Positions 1 through 8,852 of a stretch of 48,157 nt of DNA are shown here, piece after piece (position 1 is the first letter of the stretch; each line of letters opens with the position of its first letter). Origin of the DNA: a beta proteobacterium AAP51 (GTDB lineage: Bacteria > Pseudomonadota > Gammaproteobacteria > Burkholderiales > Burkholderiaceae_C). Location: contig LJHT01000010.1 in the NCBI GenBank assembly GCA_001295905.1, positions 1 to 48,157 of the forward strand, in the 5' to 3' direction. The position numbers and the translations under genes are program-made. The notes below the pieces were generated by a model that saw nothing but the letters and a program-made list of their open reading frames with translations, ran no database searches and was not told the origin of the DNA.

Positions 1-437
1 GCGTGGGCTTCCAGACCCCCGCGCGCCTTCCACTCGTTGAAGCCGCCGTACAGCAGCCGCACGTTCTCGAAGCCGTCCAGGCGCAGCGCCATCGCCACCT
101 GGGCCGCGAAGGAACTGGTGTTGCAGTAAACGAGGATGGTCTTGTCGCGCGGCAGGCTCGCGCGGCGGGCAAAGACCTGACGCCACTCGATGTTCACGGC
201 ACCCGGCACGTGCTCCTTGGCGAACTGCCCGGCGTCGCGCACGTCGAGCACGTGGAACTTCTTGTAGTCCTCGCCCGGGATCTGCTCCGGCAGGATCGTG
301 CCGGCATTGGCATCGACGAAGTCGAAGTAGCCTTCGATGGCGTTGACCGTGGGCTTGTCGGCCTGCGCCCAGCCGGCCAGCGGCAGGCTGGCTGCGGCGG
401 CCAGCAGCAGGGCTCGCGTGAGCGATGGGACTCGCAT
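1..437 (-). CDS. Periplasmic rhodanese-like protein, C-terminus cut off by the window edge
   Basis: The reading frame starts with ATG at 437 and runs without a stop to the left edge, so the gene is incomplete. The first 25 residues form a clear Sec signal peptide (MRVPSLTRALLLAAAASL, then PLAGWAQA with a likely cleavage after AQA). The mature part has the rhodanese fold signature: HVLDVRDAGQF near residue 68, then a VYCNTS loop whose Cys would be the persulfide-carrying catalytic residue, then GGFNEWKARGG. Rhodaneses transfer sulfane sulfur, and exported single-domain forms often sit with sulfur-oxidation or metal-stress genes. The next gene, on the same strand 37 bp upstream, is an ArsR regulator with its own rhodanese domain, so the pair probably forms a small sulfur-sensing operon. 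The family call is firm; the substrate is unknown. Confidence 0.85.
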   Translation of the reverse strand, partial: MRVPSLTRALLLAAAASLPLAGWAQADKPTVNAIEGYFDFVDANAGTILPEQIPGEDYKKFHVLDVRDAGQFAKEHVPGAVNIEWRQVFARRASLPRDKTILVYCNTSSFAAQVAMALRLDGFENVRLLYGGFNEWKARGGLEAH

Positions 438-474
438 GCTTGTCTCCTGGGTGTCGTTGGATGTGATGTGAGGC

Positions 475-1146
475 TCAGCGTCGGCCGGTGGTGCCAAGCG
501 GCAGCCCCGCGGCCTGCCACTCGCTGATGCCGTCGAAGGTCTTGCGGGCGCGGTAGCCGTGGGCGCGCAGCAGCTTCACGGCCTCGTCGGACATCAGGCA
601 GAACGGGCCGCGGCAGTAGGCGACGATCTCCACGTCTTGCGGCAGCTCGGCCAGGCGCTGCGCCAGCTCTGACAGTGGCACCGAGCGGGCGTAGGGCAGG
701 TGCGCAGCGTCGAATTCGTCTGGTGGTCGCACGTCCAGCACCACCACCTCGCCGCGCTTGGCCTGGGCCAGCAGTTCCTTGCGGCCCACCTGGGCCAGAC
801 GGTCGGGCTCCGCCATCATCTGCCGCAGTGCCATCTGCAGTTCGACCAGGTGCTCCTCGGCCACCTGGCGCAAGTTCACGCCCAACTGCGCCACATCGGG
901 GCCGCTGAGCCGGTAGACGATGCGCTTGCCGTCGCGGCGGCTCTGCACCAGCCGGGCTTCGCGCAGCGACTTCAGGTGCGCGCTGGCCAGCTTGATGTCG
1001 ATGGCCACCTCGCCCGCCAGCACGTCCACCGACTTCTCGCCCTGGGCCAGCATCTCCAGCATCTCCAGCCGCTTGGGGCTGGCCAGGGCCTTGCCGACGC
1101 GGGCCACCTGTTCGTAGAGCAAGTCTTTGAGGGATCGACTATCCAT
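475..1146 (-). CDS. ArsR-family repressor fused to a rhodanese domain
   Basis: This is a 223-residue two-domain protein. Residues about 10-95 are an ArsR/SmtB winged helix (SPKRLEMLEML, then LASAHLKSLREARLVQSRRDGKRIVYRL). Residues about 125-220 are a rhodanese domain with VVLDVRPPDEFDAAHLP and the active-site loop CRGPFC near residues 177-182, which has two cysteines that could form a persulfide or disulfide. ArsR-rhodanese fusions are common in proteobacteria and are thought to act as thiol or sulfide-responsive repressors; here that role is inferred from the architecture. The periplasmic rhodanese gene lies directly downstream on the same strand. The start at 1146 gives the expected N-terminus (MDSRSLKDLLYEQVARVGKA). 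The divergent membrane hydroxylase gene begins 80 bp away, so the spacer probably holds both promoters. Confidence 0.88.
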   Translation of the reverse strand: MDSRSLKDLLYEQVARVGKALASPKRLEMLEMLAQGEKSVDVLAGEVAIDIKLASAHLKSLREARLVQSRRDGKRIVYRLSGPDVAQLGVNLRQVAEEHLVELQMALRQMMAEPDRLAQVGRKELLAQAKRGEVVVLDVRPPDEFDAAHLPYARSVPLSELAQRLAELPQDVEIVAYCRGPFCLMSDEAVKLLRAHGYRARKTFDGISEWQAAGLPLGTTGRR

Positions 1147-1225
1147 GCTTGCTTATTCTAGCGATCGTTGGAATGATGTCGATACCCCAACTAGCCTGCA
1201 TGCGTCATCGGCGCACCTGAGTGCC

Positions 1226-2116
1226 ATGAACCTCGACACTTTCATCCTTGACCACGAGCCGCTGATCCGGCTTGGGTTCTTCGTCGGCGTGTTCGCGCTC
1301 GTCGCCACCTGGGAAGTGCTGGCGCCGCGCCGCGCGCTCACCGTCTCGAAGGGCCAGCGCTGGGCCGCCAACCTCGGGCTGGTGGCGCTGAACACCGCGC
1401 TGGTGCGATTGGTGCTGCCTTTGACGGCGGTGGGCCTGGCGGCCTTTGCGTCCCAGAACGGCTGGGGGCTACTGAACCACTTCGCCGTGCCGACTTGGTT
1501 GGCAGTACCGATGGCGGTGATCGCCATGGACTTGGCGATCTGGCTGCAGCACGTGATGGTGCACGCGGTGCCTGCGTTGTGGCGCCTGCACCGGGTACAC
1601 CATGCCGACCTGGACTACGACCTGACGACTGGCGCGCGCTTCCACCCGGTCGAGATCTTCCTGTCAATGGGGCTGAAGTTCGCTGTCATCGTGGTGCTGG
1701 GCCCGCCGGTGATGGCGGTGGTGATCTTCGAGGTGCTGCTCAACGCGACGGCCATGTTCAACCACGGTAACGTGCGCCTGCCAGCGGCGCTGGACCGCGC
1801 GCTGCGCTGGGTCGTCGTCACGCCCGACATGCACCGCGTGCACCACTCGGTGGAAGACGACGAGTCGAACTCCAACTTCGGTTTCAACCTGCCGTGGTGG
1901 GACCGTCTATTTGGCACATATCGCGCCCAGCCCCGGGCGGGCCACGAGGCGATGATCATCGGCATCCACGGCCACCGCGACCCGCAGGTGGTGGCACGCC
2001 TGCAGGGGATGCTGATGCTGCCGCTTTGTGGCGAGGACGAGGGCTATGCCATCAACCGGCAGCGATGGACGGCCACAAGAGACGAACTCTCGGTTCCGGA
2101 TGGGAGCGGTACGTAG
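1226..2116 (+). CDS. Sterol desaturase/fatty acid hydroxylase superfamily membrane protein
   Basis: This 296-residue integral membrane protein belongs to the di-iron hydroxylase superfamily. Hydrophobic segments cover roughly residues 10-110. The histidine clusters that bind the two irons are visible: HVMVH at about 109-113, HRVHH at about 122-126, RFHPVE shortly after, and a second HRVHHS near 202-207. The frame is open from 1127, but ATG at 1226 (MNLDTFILDHEPLIRLGFF) gives the normal N-terminus and avoids overlap with the divergent ArsR gene. Family members oxidise sterols, carotenoids or lipids; the substrate cannot be read from the sequence. It looks like ordinary chromosomal flank rather than part of the defence island. 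Confidence 0.87.
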   Translation: MNLDTFILDHEPLIRLGFFVGVFALVATWEVLAPRRALTVSKGQRWAANLGLVALNTALVRLVLPLTAVGLAAFASQNGWGLLNHFAVPTWLAVPMAVIAMDLAIWLQHVMVHAVPALWRLHRVHHADLDYDLTTGARFHPVEIFLSMGLKFAVIVVLGPPVMAVVIFEVLLNATAMFNHGNVRLPAALDRALRWVVVTPDMHRVHHSVEDDESNSNFGFNLPWWDRLFGTYRAQPRAGHEAMIIGIHGHRDPQVVARLQGMLMLPLCGEDEGYAINRQRWTATRDELSVPDGSGT

Positions 2117-3128
2117 CCTGGGATGGCATGACCCGCCCCAGATAAGGTCCACGGTGTCGGCATCGATGGCACGTACTTGCCGGCCCACCCAGCGGCGGCT
2201 TTGTTGCCCTTTGCTGTAGTCCGACAGGCCCTGAGGGATGACTACTACCGCTGCCTTGCAGCCCAATCCCAGCAGCCAGATGGCTGTCGCGTCCCCTTGC
2301 CTACCGTCGCCGGCACCTATCTGAGTGCCGGCAGTTCCGTGGGCCGCCGAGCCGTGAAGCTCGGTGAAGGCCTTCGAGGACCTTCGGCATCGTCTGCGGC
2401 CGGCCGTAAGGGGGCGATCGTGCGCAATAGCGGTAAGGCGCGCCAAGCCGTCCCGGTCCGCTCCAGGCACTCGGCAAGGAAGGTTCGCCCATTGCTGTGC
2501 GTGCGTCGCCGGTCCAGCAGGAAGCCGAGCACCGAACAGAGGATGGGCTCGTCGAGGCGGCCGTCTCCTTGCAAGCGGATCTCCTGGATGTTCATCGTCC
2601 TCGGGGTGTCTGCAGGGAGCACAGTGGTTGGAGTTGGCGGCAAGCGCGCTGCGGGGCCGGTGCCGACAGGAAACGGGACGGAGACTCTGACGGTGACTAC
2701 GGCGAGCACCGTTCGGCGGCGTAGGTCCGACTGTCGTGCCGAGGGCGCTGACGCCTATACAACGCAGGAGGGGCGGGCTGCCGCGGCGCGGTACAACTTA
2801 GGGGCGCAGCAAGTGCCGCTTGCAGCCGAGGGGGCGACTTGGCGGGCGGGGAAATGGCCAGCGGGCATTGCCGTGCCGTGCTGCTAAACCTGACGCGCTA
2901 GCGGCCGGCTATACCTTGGCTGCTGCTCGGTGACCGGCGCGAATCGGCGAAGATCGTACGAGCATTGCCCCTAGGGGTCAGCAGCCCACCGATGCCGTCA
3001 CGGGCCACGGTGTCACGGTTGGTCGGGGCAGTGTGAGGTCTAGTGATGTGAGTCGTGACACGCCAGAAGGCTTGCAAGGATGCCGGGCTACGAGGGAGAA
3101 TGGTGGCGACACAGGTTTTCCTAGGTGG
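2117..3128. other. 1-kb stretch without a convincing gene
   Basis: Open frames exist on both strands, the longest being 2177-2887 on plus and 2317-2709 on minus. They overlap one another, lack good ribosome sites and give low-complexity Arg/Ala/Pro-rich translations without a recognisable family. Some minus-strand segments (for example a translation containing DAECLERTG-like or VVIPQGLSDYSKG stretches) have a protein-like look and could be decayed mobile-element genes, but I cannot name them. The stretch separates the chromosomal-looking genes on the left from the presumed island end on the right. Confidence 0.4.
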
Positions 3129-3200
3129 TGCGGTTGCAGCTGCCGAGTGACTTAGTCAAACGGGACAAGGGGCTCATAACCCAAAGTGCCCCCGCAACCA
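3129..3200 (+). pseudogene. Degenerate initiator-tRNA-like fragment, possible attachment-site scar
   Basis: The plus strand contains GGGCTCATAACCC, the anticodon arm of bacterial initiator tRNA(Met) with anticodon CAU at 3175-3177. It also contains CCCCCGCAACCA at 3189-3200, the characteristic 3' acceptor end of that tRNA with CCA. Only about 23 bases separate the anticodon from the CCA end, against about 40 in a normal tRNA, so the T arm is missing. The 5' half only loosely resembles a tRNA: TGCGG at 3129 could pair with CCGCA at the 3' end. I read it as a deleted tRNA copy rather than a working gene. tRNA 3' ends are the usual targets of island integrases, and a tyrosine recombinase gene lies at 37.9 kb, so this may be a remnant attachment site. 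Confidence 0.5.
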
Positions 3201-3227
3201 AGAAATATGAGTGCTGACAAGCACTTA

Positions 3228-3252
3228 CGAAGCCCGCCCAGTGCGGGCTTCG
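3228..3252. terminator. Strong hairpin, probable terminator
   Basis: CGAAGCCCGC at 3228-3237 and GCGGGCTTCG at 3243-3252 form a perfect 10-bp GC-rich stem with a five-base loop. A smaller perfect stem, AGTGCT/AGCACT, lies just upstream at 3210-3225. The hairpin is downstream of the tRNA-like fragment on plus and about 200 bp past the stop of the Hsp70-like gene on minus, so it could stop transcription from either side. The T-run is weak on both sides (GCGTTTCT on plus), so intrinsic termination is likely but not certain. Confidence 0.6.
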
Positions 3253-3267
3253 GCGTTTCTGGGCATC

Positions 3268-3421
3268 TGTGACGAGGTTTGTGACGAGGTCTGTGTCGTC
3301 ACAGCGCAGGCCCGAGCGCGCCATGACCTTTGGGCCCTGTGACGGAACAGCAGCCGTTGGGCAGGGCGCCTCATGGTCGGTGTTAGTACCGACAGTTGGG
3401 TCGAGACCTGCGCTGTGACGA
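3268..3421. repeat. Cluster of TGTGACGA motifs, possible integrase arm-type or regulatory sites
   Basis: The octamer TGTGACGA occurs at 3268-3275 and 3280-3287 (tandem, 12 bp apart) and inverted as TCGTCACA at 3296-3303. It occurs again as TGTGACGG at 3338-3345 and as TGTGACGA at 3414-3421. Five copies in about 150 bp is far above chance. The second copy and the inverted copy form an imperfect palindrome. Repeated short motifs next to a tRNA-derived core are typical arm-type binding sites of tyrosine recombinases, which is the inference here. They could also be operator sites or relics of a gene end. Confidence 0.5.
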
Positions 3422-3452
3422 CACAAAGAAGCCGAAGCTTCAGTTGCGGGCA

Positions 3453-5168
3453 TCACTGGCTACCCGAGATGGGGAACCGGTCGGCCACGTATATCGTGCG
3501 CTCTCCGCCCCCAGCAAACACGTTCGGTGCCGTCACGGTCGTGGGTAGCTCCGGCGCCGTGCCCCCAATGGCCACCGCCAGCTGCGGGTAGACCTCCAGC
3601 AGTTCCTCTGGCTGGTCCTCCATCCAGGTCGGACGCGGATCGGCGCGCTCGCGCTCGATGGTGTATTTCCCCTTCACACGGATAGACCCCTCCGCTAGCG
3701 CCTGCATCATTGGCAACTCGGAGCTGCCGCCCGTGAGCACGACGTGCAGCTTGTTCCCCGGCTTGGCAAGGAAGGCCAGCCAAGACTCGTCGACCGACTC
3801 CAGCGACTTCCTGAATCCATCCTCCACGGAGATGGCGAATCTCCTGACGCGATCGTCTTCCAGGAACTCCGACCTGGTGACGCGGCCTTGGGTGCCGTCT
3901 GGCAACCTGTAGTCCACGGCGCCAGTCTTGAACAGCGCTTCCTTCAGGCTGCGGCTCTTGCGCGTAAGGTCAGCCATGTTGATGCGCCCGGCGTTGTCGG
4001 CAGTGTCGATCGACTCCTTGCGCGCGATGAAGGCCCGCAGCATGCCGTCGACCTTGTCGCCGGCCTGCATCAGGCCGTGGACCGAGGCCGCAATCTGGAA
4101 TACCTTGGCAGGCTCCTCCTCCTTGAGCTTCGAGACCATAAACAGTCCGAAGTCCGTTGTGCCGGCACCTACATCCACCACCATGTACGCATCGCGGAAC
4201 TGCTCGGTGTCGTCGCCGAAAGCTCCTGCCGCAACGGCTACTGGCTCGGGTACTCCGCAATCGATCAAGTAGTCCGGCTTCTCCGGAAGAGTCTTCACCT
4301 TCTCTACCGCAGCCTTCAGCTCGGCGACTGCAATGCCGCCGCTCCATCGACCACTGAAGGTATCGGCCAGAACCTGCGCCTCGGCCAGCATCGTGCGCAT
4401 AAGGCTGTCAGCCCACTCGGCCTGCGCCTTGTCAGGCCAGCAGGGCCTAGCGAATCGTCGAAGGACATACCGTCCTACCTTACCGGCAGCCATCTCGTAG
4501 TCACCGATGGCTAGACAGGCCGCATCGGTCAGGTAGGCCAGATAGATTCGAAGCACATCACCCTGCGTTAGGCGAACAGACGTCGGGTTGACGGCAGGGG
4601 GCAGCACGCAAGGTTCACTGTCTAGATTGCCTTTGGTGCGCAGACTCAGCCAACTCTTGATCGAATCCTGTCGCTCTCGACCTGAGTCAATCAGTTCCAA
4701 GCTGAGGTCCACAGCCTCCTGACCGAAGTAGGCTTTGCCGTCGTTACCGATGAAGACCGATGACGGCAAGGCATAGCCTCGGCCGCCCACTGTCGTGCCC
4801 AGTGCGAGGTCTAGATACTCCTCTGAGGTCTCCGCGAACGCCTTGGACATGGCGGTGCCGAAATCGAGACACATCATCACATCCGATTCGGAGGTCTTGT
4901 TGCGCTGAGTGGAGTCCAGCACCAGGGTCACCTCGGGAAGAGGCTCTGGCTTCGGCAAGCGGGCCTCAGGCTGCTCCGGAGCCGCCGGCGCGGGTGCCGG
5001 CGGCGGTGGTGGGGGCACCGGTACTAGGGCCGGCGCCTCAACACCCAGCGCACGGAGCGCAATTCCCAGCGCCTGCCGCTCCAGCGACGACACGACGCCA
5101 ATACTCTTCTCTTGGTCAATGCGTTCCAGTAGGCTGCTCAGCAGCACCGCTGCCGTTTCCTTTTCCAT
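3453..5168 (-). CDS. Hsp70/actin-fold ATPase (DnaK-like paralogue)
   Basis: This 571-residue protein has the nucleotide-binding signatures of the Hsp70/actin superfamily: phosphate-1 motif CLDFGTAMSKA at about 97-107, phosphate-2 motif VVDVGAGTTDFG at about 325-337, and adenosine motif VVLTGGSS near 472. An N-terminal helical segment (residues 1-45) and a Pro/Ala-rich linker (about 50-80) precede the ATPase. It lacks the beta-sandwich substrate domain and EEVD-like tail of true DnaK, so it is not the housekeeping chaperone. The ATG at 5168 follows a GGGAGATGAGAAC ribosome site. It is the last gene of a minus-strand run beginning with a VWA gene at 11.4 kb, and the unrecognised gene upstream is 44 bp away, so the two are probably partners. 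Such divergent Hsp70s appear near defence genes; a remodelling or switching role is inferred. Confidence 0.8.
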   Translation of the reverse strand: MEKETAAVLLSSLLERIDQEKSIGVVSSLERQALGIALRALGVEAPALVPVPPPPPPAPAPAAPEQPEARLPKPEPLPEVTLVLDSTQRNKTSESDVMMCLDFGTAMSKAFAETSEEYLDLALGTTVGGRGYALPSSVFIGNDGKAYFGQEAVDLSLELIDSGRERQDSIKSWLSLRTKGNLDSEPCVLPPAVNPTSVRLTQGDVLRIYLAYLTDAACLAIGDYEMAAGKVGRYVLRRFARPCWPDKAQAEWADSLMRTMLAEAQVLADTFSGRWSGGIAVAELKAAVEKVKTLPEKPDYLIDCGVPEPVAVAAGAFGDDTEQFRDAYMVVDVGAGTTDFGLFMVSKLKEEEPAKVFQIAASVHGLMQAGDKVDGMLRAFIARKESIDTADNAGRINMADLTRKSRSLKEALFKTGAVDYRLPDGTQGRVTRSEFLEDDRVRRFAISVEDGFRKSLESVDESWLAFLAKPGNKLHVVLTGGSSELPMMQALAEGSIRVKGKYTIERERADPRPTWMEDQPEELLEVYPQLAVAIGGTAPELPTTVTAPNVFAGGGERTIYVADRFPISGSQ

Positions 5169-5212
5169 GTTCTCATCTCCCCCTGCTTGCTGTGGCGGTA
5201 GTCTGTAGTTGG

Positions 5213-6694
5213 CTAGTCCACAAGGCCCTTGGTGATGACATCGCCCAGACTGCCGTCGGCCCGCAGGCGGACCACGGCGGGCTGGCGAACCGTCATGCGT
5301 TGACGCGGCTCGGTTCCCACAGGGGTGAAGTACTTCGGGGACATGTCGATCTCTTGGCCTGGCACGCCATGCAGATCCAGTGCCCGCAGGCCTGCCACCT
5401 GCTCGATCTCCGAAGTAAGGCGCTCGGCTTGTTCAACGAGGCTCAGCGCGGGCGACAGCAGCCCGGGTTCGTAGATCTCAAGGCTGGACTTCAGTGGTTC
5501 ACGCAATGCCTTGCCCGTGGCCCGCAACTCGCGCGCCACCTGCAGTGCTAGGCCAATGCTCTCGTCGGCCCTGCTTGCCACGGCCTCGACGGCAGTGGCG
5601 CTAGCTGGCCTGTTTACCTTTAGCCGACCCTTCTCCAGCCAGTGGCGCACATCCTCATGCAGTTCGGGGTGGCGCGCCGACAACTCCTGGGCAATGGCGC
5701 GGGCGCGCTCGGGATGATTGGTTAGAACATGGAGCTGGCTGAGCAGCTTCTGGTCGCATTGCTGCTGCCGTCCCAGCAGCAAGAGCGCTTCGGTCACGTT
5801 CTTGATGAGGCGCTCAAGCGGCTTGTTCAACTCCTTGGGCCAACCTGAGCCTCCGCACAACCTCTTGCAGTACTCCACCACAGAGTAGACGTCGGGGTCG
5901 GTCACCATAGACAGCCGTGTTCGCACGACGTCATGAACCGTCAACAGCACCTCGCGCGAAAGTTCGATCTGAACTTTATCTTCTTGCGGACGGCCGCACT
6001 GTGCCAGGGGCCCGGCAACTAGGCGGTTCAGGGTCTTGCCCAGATCAGTCCCCGCATCCAGCTCAGACTCCACTAGCGCTGCGCGTAGGCCCGACAGCGT
6101 TCGGGTGAGTCGTCGCGCGACGGTGTTGCCGGGGGACTCGGTTGCAGGACGCAGTGCCTCGAAGGCATCTGCCAGCCGTCGCAGGGCGTCCTCGAGCGTG
6201 GGCACGCGCGCCAGTAGGGCTGCCAGACACTCTGCGCGGGGCTTCTCTCCAGTCTCTTCTCCTGCCACGGCGGTCGCCAGGTAACCGGGTAGCCAGGGTG
6301 CGTTGGCCTGAGCGCAGGCACGCGCCAGATTCAGGCGGTCATCGGCGTCAGCTAACAAGTGCATTGGGGGTAGCTCGGTGGCAAAGACTGGCGCCAAATC
6401 CTTGGCGATGCCATCGGACCATCGTCGCACCACCTGGCCGAGCCGAATGCTCTCGGCTACAGCCAGCAGGCGGTGTCCAGGTTCAGGGCAGTCCATGGCA
6501 AGTGCATGCCAGTGTTGTCGGCCACGCACCACGCGAGGGTCGTCGGCCGCCTTAGGCAGCACCTTCGCTGTGATCAGCGCCGTCAGCGCATCGTGACGCT
6601 CCTCCGGCGAGGTCTCTGCCGCTGCGAATGCCGCCATGGGGTCGGCAGCTGGCCGGTCTGTGGGCGTGGCGCCTGATGGGTCGATTTCATGCAT
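5213..6694 (-). CDS. Unrecognised helical protein next to the Hsp70-like ATPase
   Basis: I do not recognise a family in this 493-residue protein. It is rich in Leu, Ala, Glu and Arg and appears all-helical. There is no signal peptide or membrane segment, and no nuclease or P-loop motif. Two Cys-containing spots (CKRLCGGSGWPKEL and LGRQQQCDQKL) are isolated. The frame opens at 6823, but ATG at 6694 (MHEIDPSGATPTDRPAADP) is preferred because an AGGA precedes it and the longer N-terminus looks non-coding. It ends 44 bp before the Hsp70-like gene. By position it could be a co-chaperone, adaptor or nucleotide-exchange partner of that ATPase, but nothing in the sequence proves this. Confidence 0.75.
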   Translation of the reverse strand: MHEIDPSGATPTDRPAADPMAAFAAAETSPEERHDALTALITAKVLPKAADDPRVVRGRQHWHALAMDCPEPGHRLLAVAESIRLGQVVRRWSDGIAKDLAPVFATELPPMHLLADADDRLNLARACAQANAPWLPGYLATAVAGEETGEKPRAECLAALLARVPTLEDALRRLADAFEALRPATESPGNTVARRLTRTLSGLRAALVESELDAGTDLGKTLNRLVAGPLAQCGRPQEDKVQIELSREVLLTVHDVVRTRLSMVTDPDVYSVVEYCKRLCGGSGWPKELNKPLERLIKNVTEALLLLGRQQQCDQKLLSQLHVLTNHPERARAIAQELSARHPELHEDVRHWLEKGRLKVNRPASATAVEAVASRADESIGLALQVARELRATGKALREPLKSSLEIYEPGLLSPALSLVEQAERLTSEIEQVAGLRALDLHGVPGQEIDMSPKYFTPVGTEPRQRMTVRQPAVVRLRADGSLGDVITKGLVD

Positions 6695-6929
6695 TCGAAT
6701 GTCCTGTGTGTCGTGCGGCGCTGCGAGTGAGGGTGCAAGGGGGGCGTCACGCAGTCGCCATTCTGAGCCGGCGTTCCCGTGGTCGGTAGCACTCGGCTGA
6801 GATGCCCGCATGTACGCCCTCATGGAGCCAGATCACGCACTCAGTCGGGCACGAATCGTGACCTTGCCCGTGAAACCCGTGCCCCAGAAAGGAAGCGTCT
6901 CGCATAGCGAGCTCGCCGCGGCTTGGCCA

Positions 6930-8687
6930 TCACGGCCACTGAAACCTCATCAGCGTCGTGTAGTAGTTTTGCCTCAACCACGCCAAGTCGTCCTGCCACT
7001 CCTGCACTGCCACCTCGTGGTTGCGAAGCTTGGTATGCATCGTGATCAGCATCGCCAAGTGCCAGGCCATTCGGCGAAGCCTTGTCCGCGAGGAGGGAGT
7101 GCCCCAGGACGCCATGTACTCACGCTGAATCGCCGGCAGTACGCCGTCCTCAAAATCGGCCGCGGGAAGTGCTGCTGTCGATAGAGCGTGAGTCAGGATC
7201 CGTCTCCTTGCTGAAGAGGGCATCCCGTTGATTCTTCCCACTCGGTAGTCGAGCTTTACGAGCGGCGATGCCTTGACCTTTTGATCGAAAACAGACCCAG
7301 GGTTGCCTTGACCGACCTCCCACTCTGGCCACGGGGATTGCTCTCCTCGAAGCCACTCGATCACGGGATGTCCATCCCCGAAGGCGTCGACGCTGGATCT
7401 GCACGCAGCGTCCTCCAAGTAGCGGAATGGGTTGTAGCCGATCAGCAGAGCTGCAACCCAGAGTTCTTGCGGGAAGATGAAAAGCTCATCATCCGCCAGT
7501 ATGTCGATATGGGTCTGGATGGAACGCTGGTCCCAGCTCGTTCGGCCAACGACGAGCACTTTTGCAGCAATTCGCGCACCGCAGCGCCCCACCTGCAGCC
7601 CGTTGGCACGAGAAGCCGCCTCCAGATCCACTTGATTGAACGGCCCGTTGCCACAGAAAGCCACTTTGTTCGCAAAGCTCTCGTGGTCAATCTCAAGCGA
7701 GCCAAGCATCCACTGAGCAATGCCCCAAGTCGAGATCTGAAGAGCAGCTGGTACGACTCCGTTGGCGATGTCGATCTTCTTCTTCAACCGGGCAGAGTTC
7801 CGTTTGAGCCCGTCCACCTCTGACTCCAGCTCGGTGACCAGTGCCTTCGCTTCCTTCAACTCCTTCGATCTCTGCTGATGTCGGGCCTGAGCAGCCTGGA
7901 TCTTGCGTTCTCGAGCCTCGACCTTCTGTTCTCTTTCCCCAAGCTCGACCTCCTTAAGGGCTTGCTGTTGTTGTTGCTTCGTAAGCCGTTCTGCCCAAAG
8001 CTTGTTGGCACGGGTGTCGGCCTCGACCTTCCCTTGCTCGGCCGACACGGTGGCTTCGCGCTGTGCAATCAAGGCATTCCGGTCACCCAGGGCCTGCTCA
8101 CGAGCGACGAGGACAGCGCGCGCAGTTTCGAGTTCCGATTGGTCTCGAGCCAGCAGCTGCGCTGCGACCTGTTGACTAAACCGATCCCGCTCGAGAGCCT
8201 CAGTTGCACCGTCCAGTTCGCGTTCTCGCTTGCTCAGCGCTTCCTCAAGCTCTGCCAGAACTTCCAGATCGGGGGGCGCGGCCAATCCGCACGCGATGAG
8301 CGGGATCTCGCTCGAACCGTAACGATGCGTCCCGGACTCGGAGTTGGGCTCGGACAAGGGCTCAGATGTCCGCAGTAGCACCGGTTCCGGAACCGCCCGC
8401 GGCACGTGCAAGCCCGTCGATTCCGGTGCCTCCCCTCCGATCAGGCGAGCCTTTTGGGGCGCACCGGCGCCTCCAGCAGCACCAGTCATGGGCCGCGGTG
8501 AATCTCCTCTCGTCTGTAGCTGCTGCTCATCGCTTCTCCTCTTTAGCCCCGGCGAGGCGGTTTCACCAAGGACCGGACGCTCGTCTTGACCTACCGAGGG
8601 TTTCTGCGGCAAAGCAGGTGAGTGCTTCAATCCCGAGCGGATTCTCGCCAGCTGCTCCTGCGGAGTTAGCCGGGTTTTTTCTGGCAT
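6930..8687 (-). CDS. Long coiled-coil protein with a BRCT-like module
   Basis: This is a 585-residue protein. Residues 1-135 are a disordered, Pro/Ser-rich head (MPEKTRLTPQEQLARIRSG). Residues about 140-306 form one long charged coiled coil with repeated REQ/REREL heptads. Residues about 370-418 contain a strand-rich segment (AAKVLVVGRTSWD, then DDELFIFPQELWVAALLIGY) that resembles a BRCT-like fold, followed by a GHPVIEWL patch. The last 100 residues hold LDYRVGRINGMPSSARRRIL and WQDDLAWLRQNYY, a C-terminal module I have seen in uncharacterised bacterial proteins. ATG at 8687 follows a CCGGAGAC ribosome site. The gene is in the same minus-strand run as the Hsp70-like gene. A scaffold or sensor role is plausible; catalysis is not indicated. 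Confidence 0.75.
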   Translation of the reverse strand: MPEKTRLTPQEQLARIRSGLKHSPALPQKPSVGQDERPVLGETASPGLKRRSDEQQLQTRGDSPRPMTGAAGGAGAPQKARLIGGEAPESTGLHVPRAVPEPVLLRTSEPLSEPNSESGTHRYGSSEIPLIACGLAAPPDLEVLAELEEALSKRERELDGATEALERDRFSQQVAAQLLARDQSELETARAVLVAREQALGDRNALIAQREATVSAEQGKVEADTRANKLWAERLTKQQQQQALKEVELGEREQKVEARERKIQAAQARHQQRSKELKEAKALVTELESEVDGLKRNSARLKKKIDIANGVVPAALQISTWGIAQWMLGSLEIDHESFANKVAFCGNGPFNQVDLEAASRANGLQVGRCGARIAAKVLVVGRTSWDQRSIQTHIDILADDELFIFPQELWVAALLIGYNPFRYLEDAACRSSVDAFGDGHPVIEWLRGEQSPWPEWEVGQGNPGSVFDQKVKASPLVKLDYRVGRINGMPSSARRRILTHALSTAALPAADFEDGVLPAIQREYMASWGTPSSRTRLRRMAWHLAMLITMHTKLRNHEVAVQEWQDDLAWLRQNYYTTLMRFQWP

Positions 8688-8715
8688 GAAAGTCTCCGGC
8701 TAGATACTTCGCGAC

Positions 8716-8733
8716 CCACTAATGGGTTAGTGG
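8716..8733. promoter_or_regulatory. Palindrome upstream of the coiled-coil gene
   Basis: CCACTAA and TTAGTGG flank a four-base centre, giving a perfect 7-bp inverted repeat about 30 bp upstream of the start codon at 8687. The position fits an operator or a 5' leader hairpin. The 165-bp gap here is the largest between 3.4 and 10.1 kb apart from the 235-bp gap at 6695-6929, so an internal promoter for the coiled-coil/Hsp70 half of the cassette is likely. I did not find a strong -10/-35 pair. Confidence 0.4.
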
Positions 8734-8852
8734 AATAACTTTACTTGAGGGGCCTGACTTCCTCGGCCATTAGGGATCGGAACAATCAGATCGATGAACT
8801 CCAGCGCATTCGCCATAGCTTTGAACATTTCGATCCCAGAATGAGACCAGCA

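Noticed and set aside
1907..2887. Overlapping frames of 130-236 codons on both strands
   Set aside because: No ribosome sites, no recognisable family, and they overlap each other or the hydroxylase gene; at best remnants of a decayed element.
3121..3456. 111-codon minus-strand frame across the tRNA-like fragment
   Set aside because: Translations of this kind (GFVSACQHSYFLVAG) arise by reading the reverse strand of a tRNA 3' end and its hairpins; it is an artefact of the attachment-like sequence.
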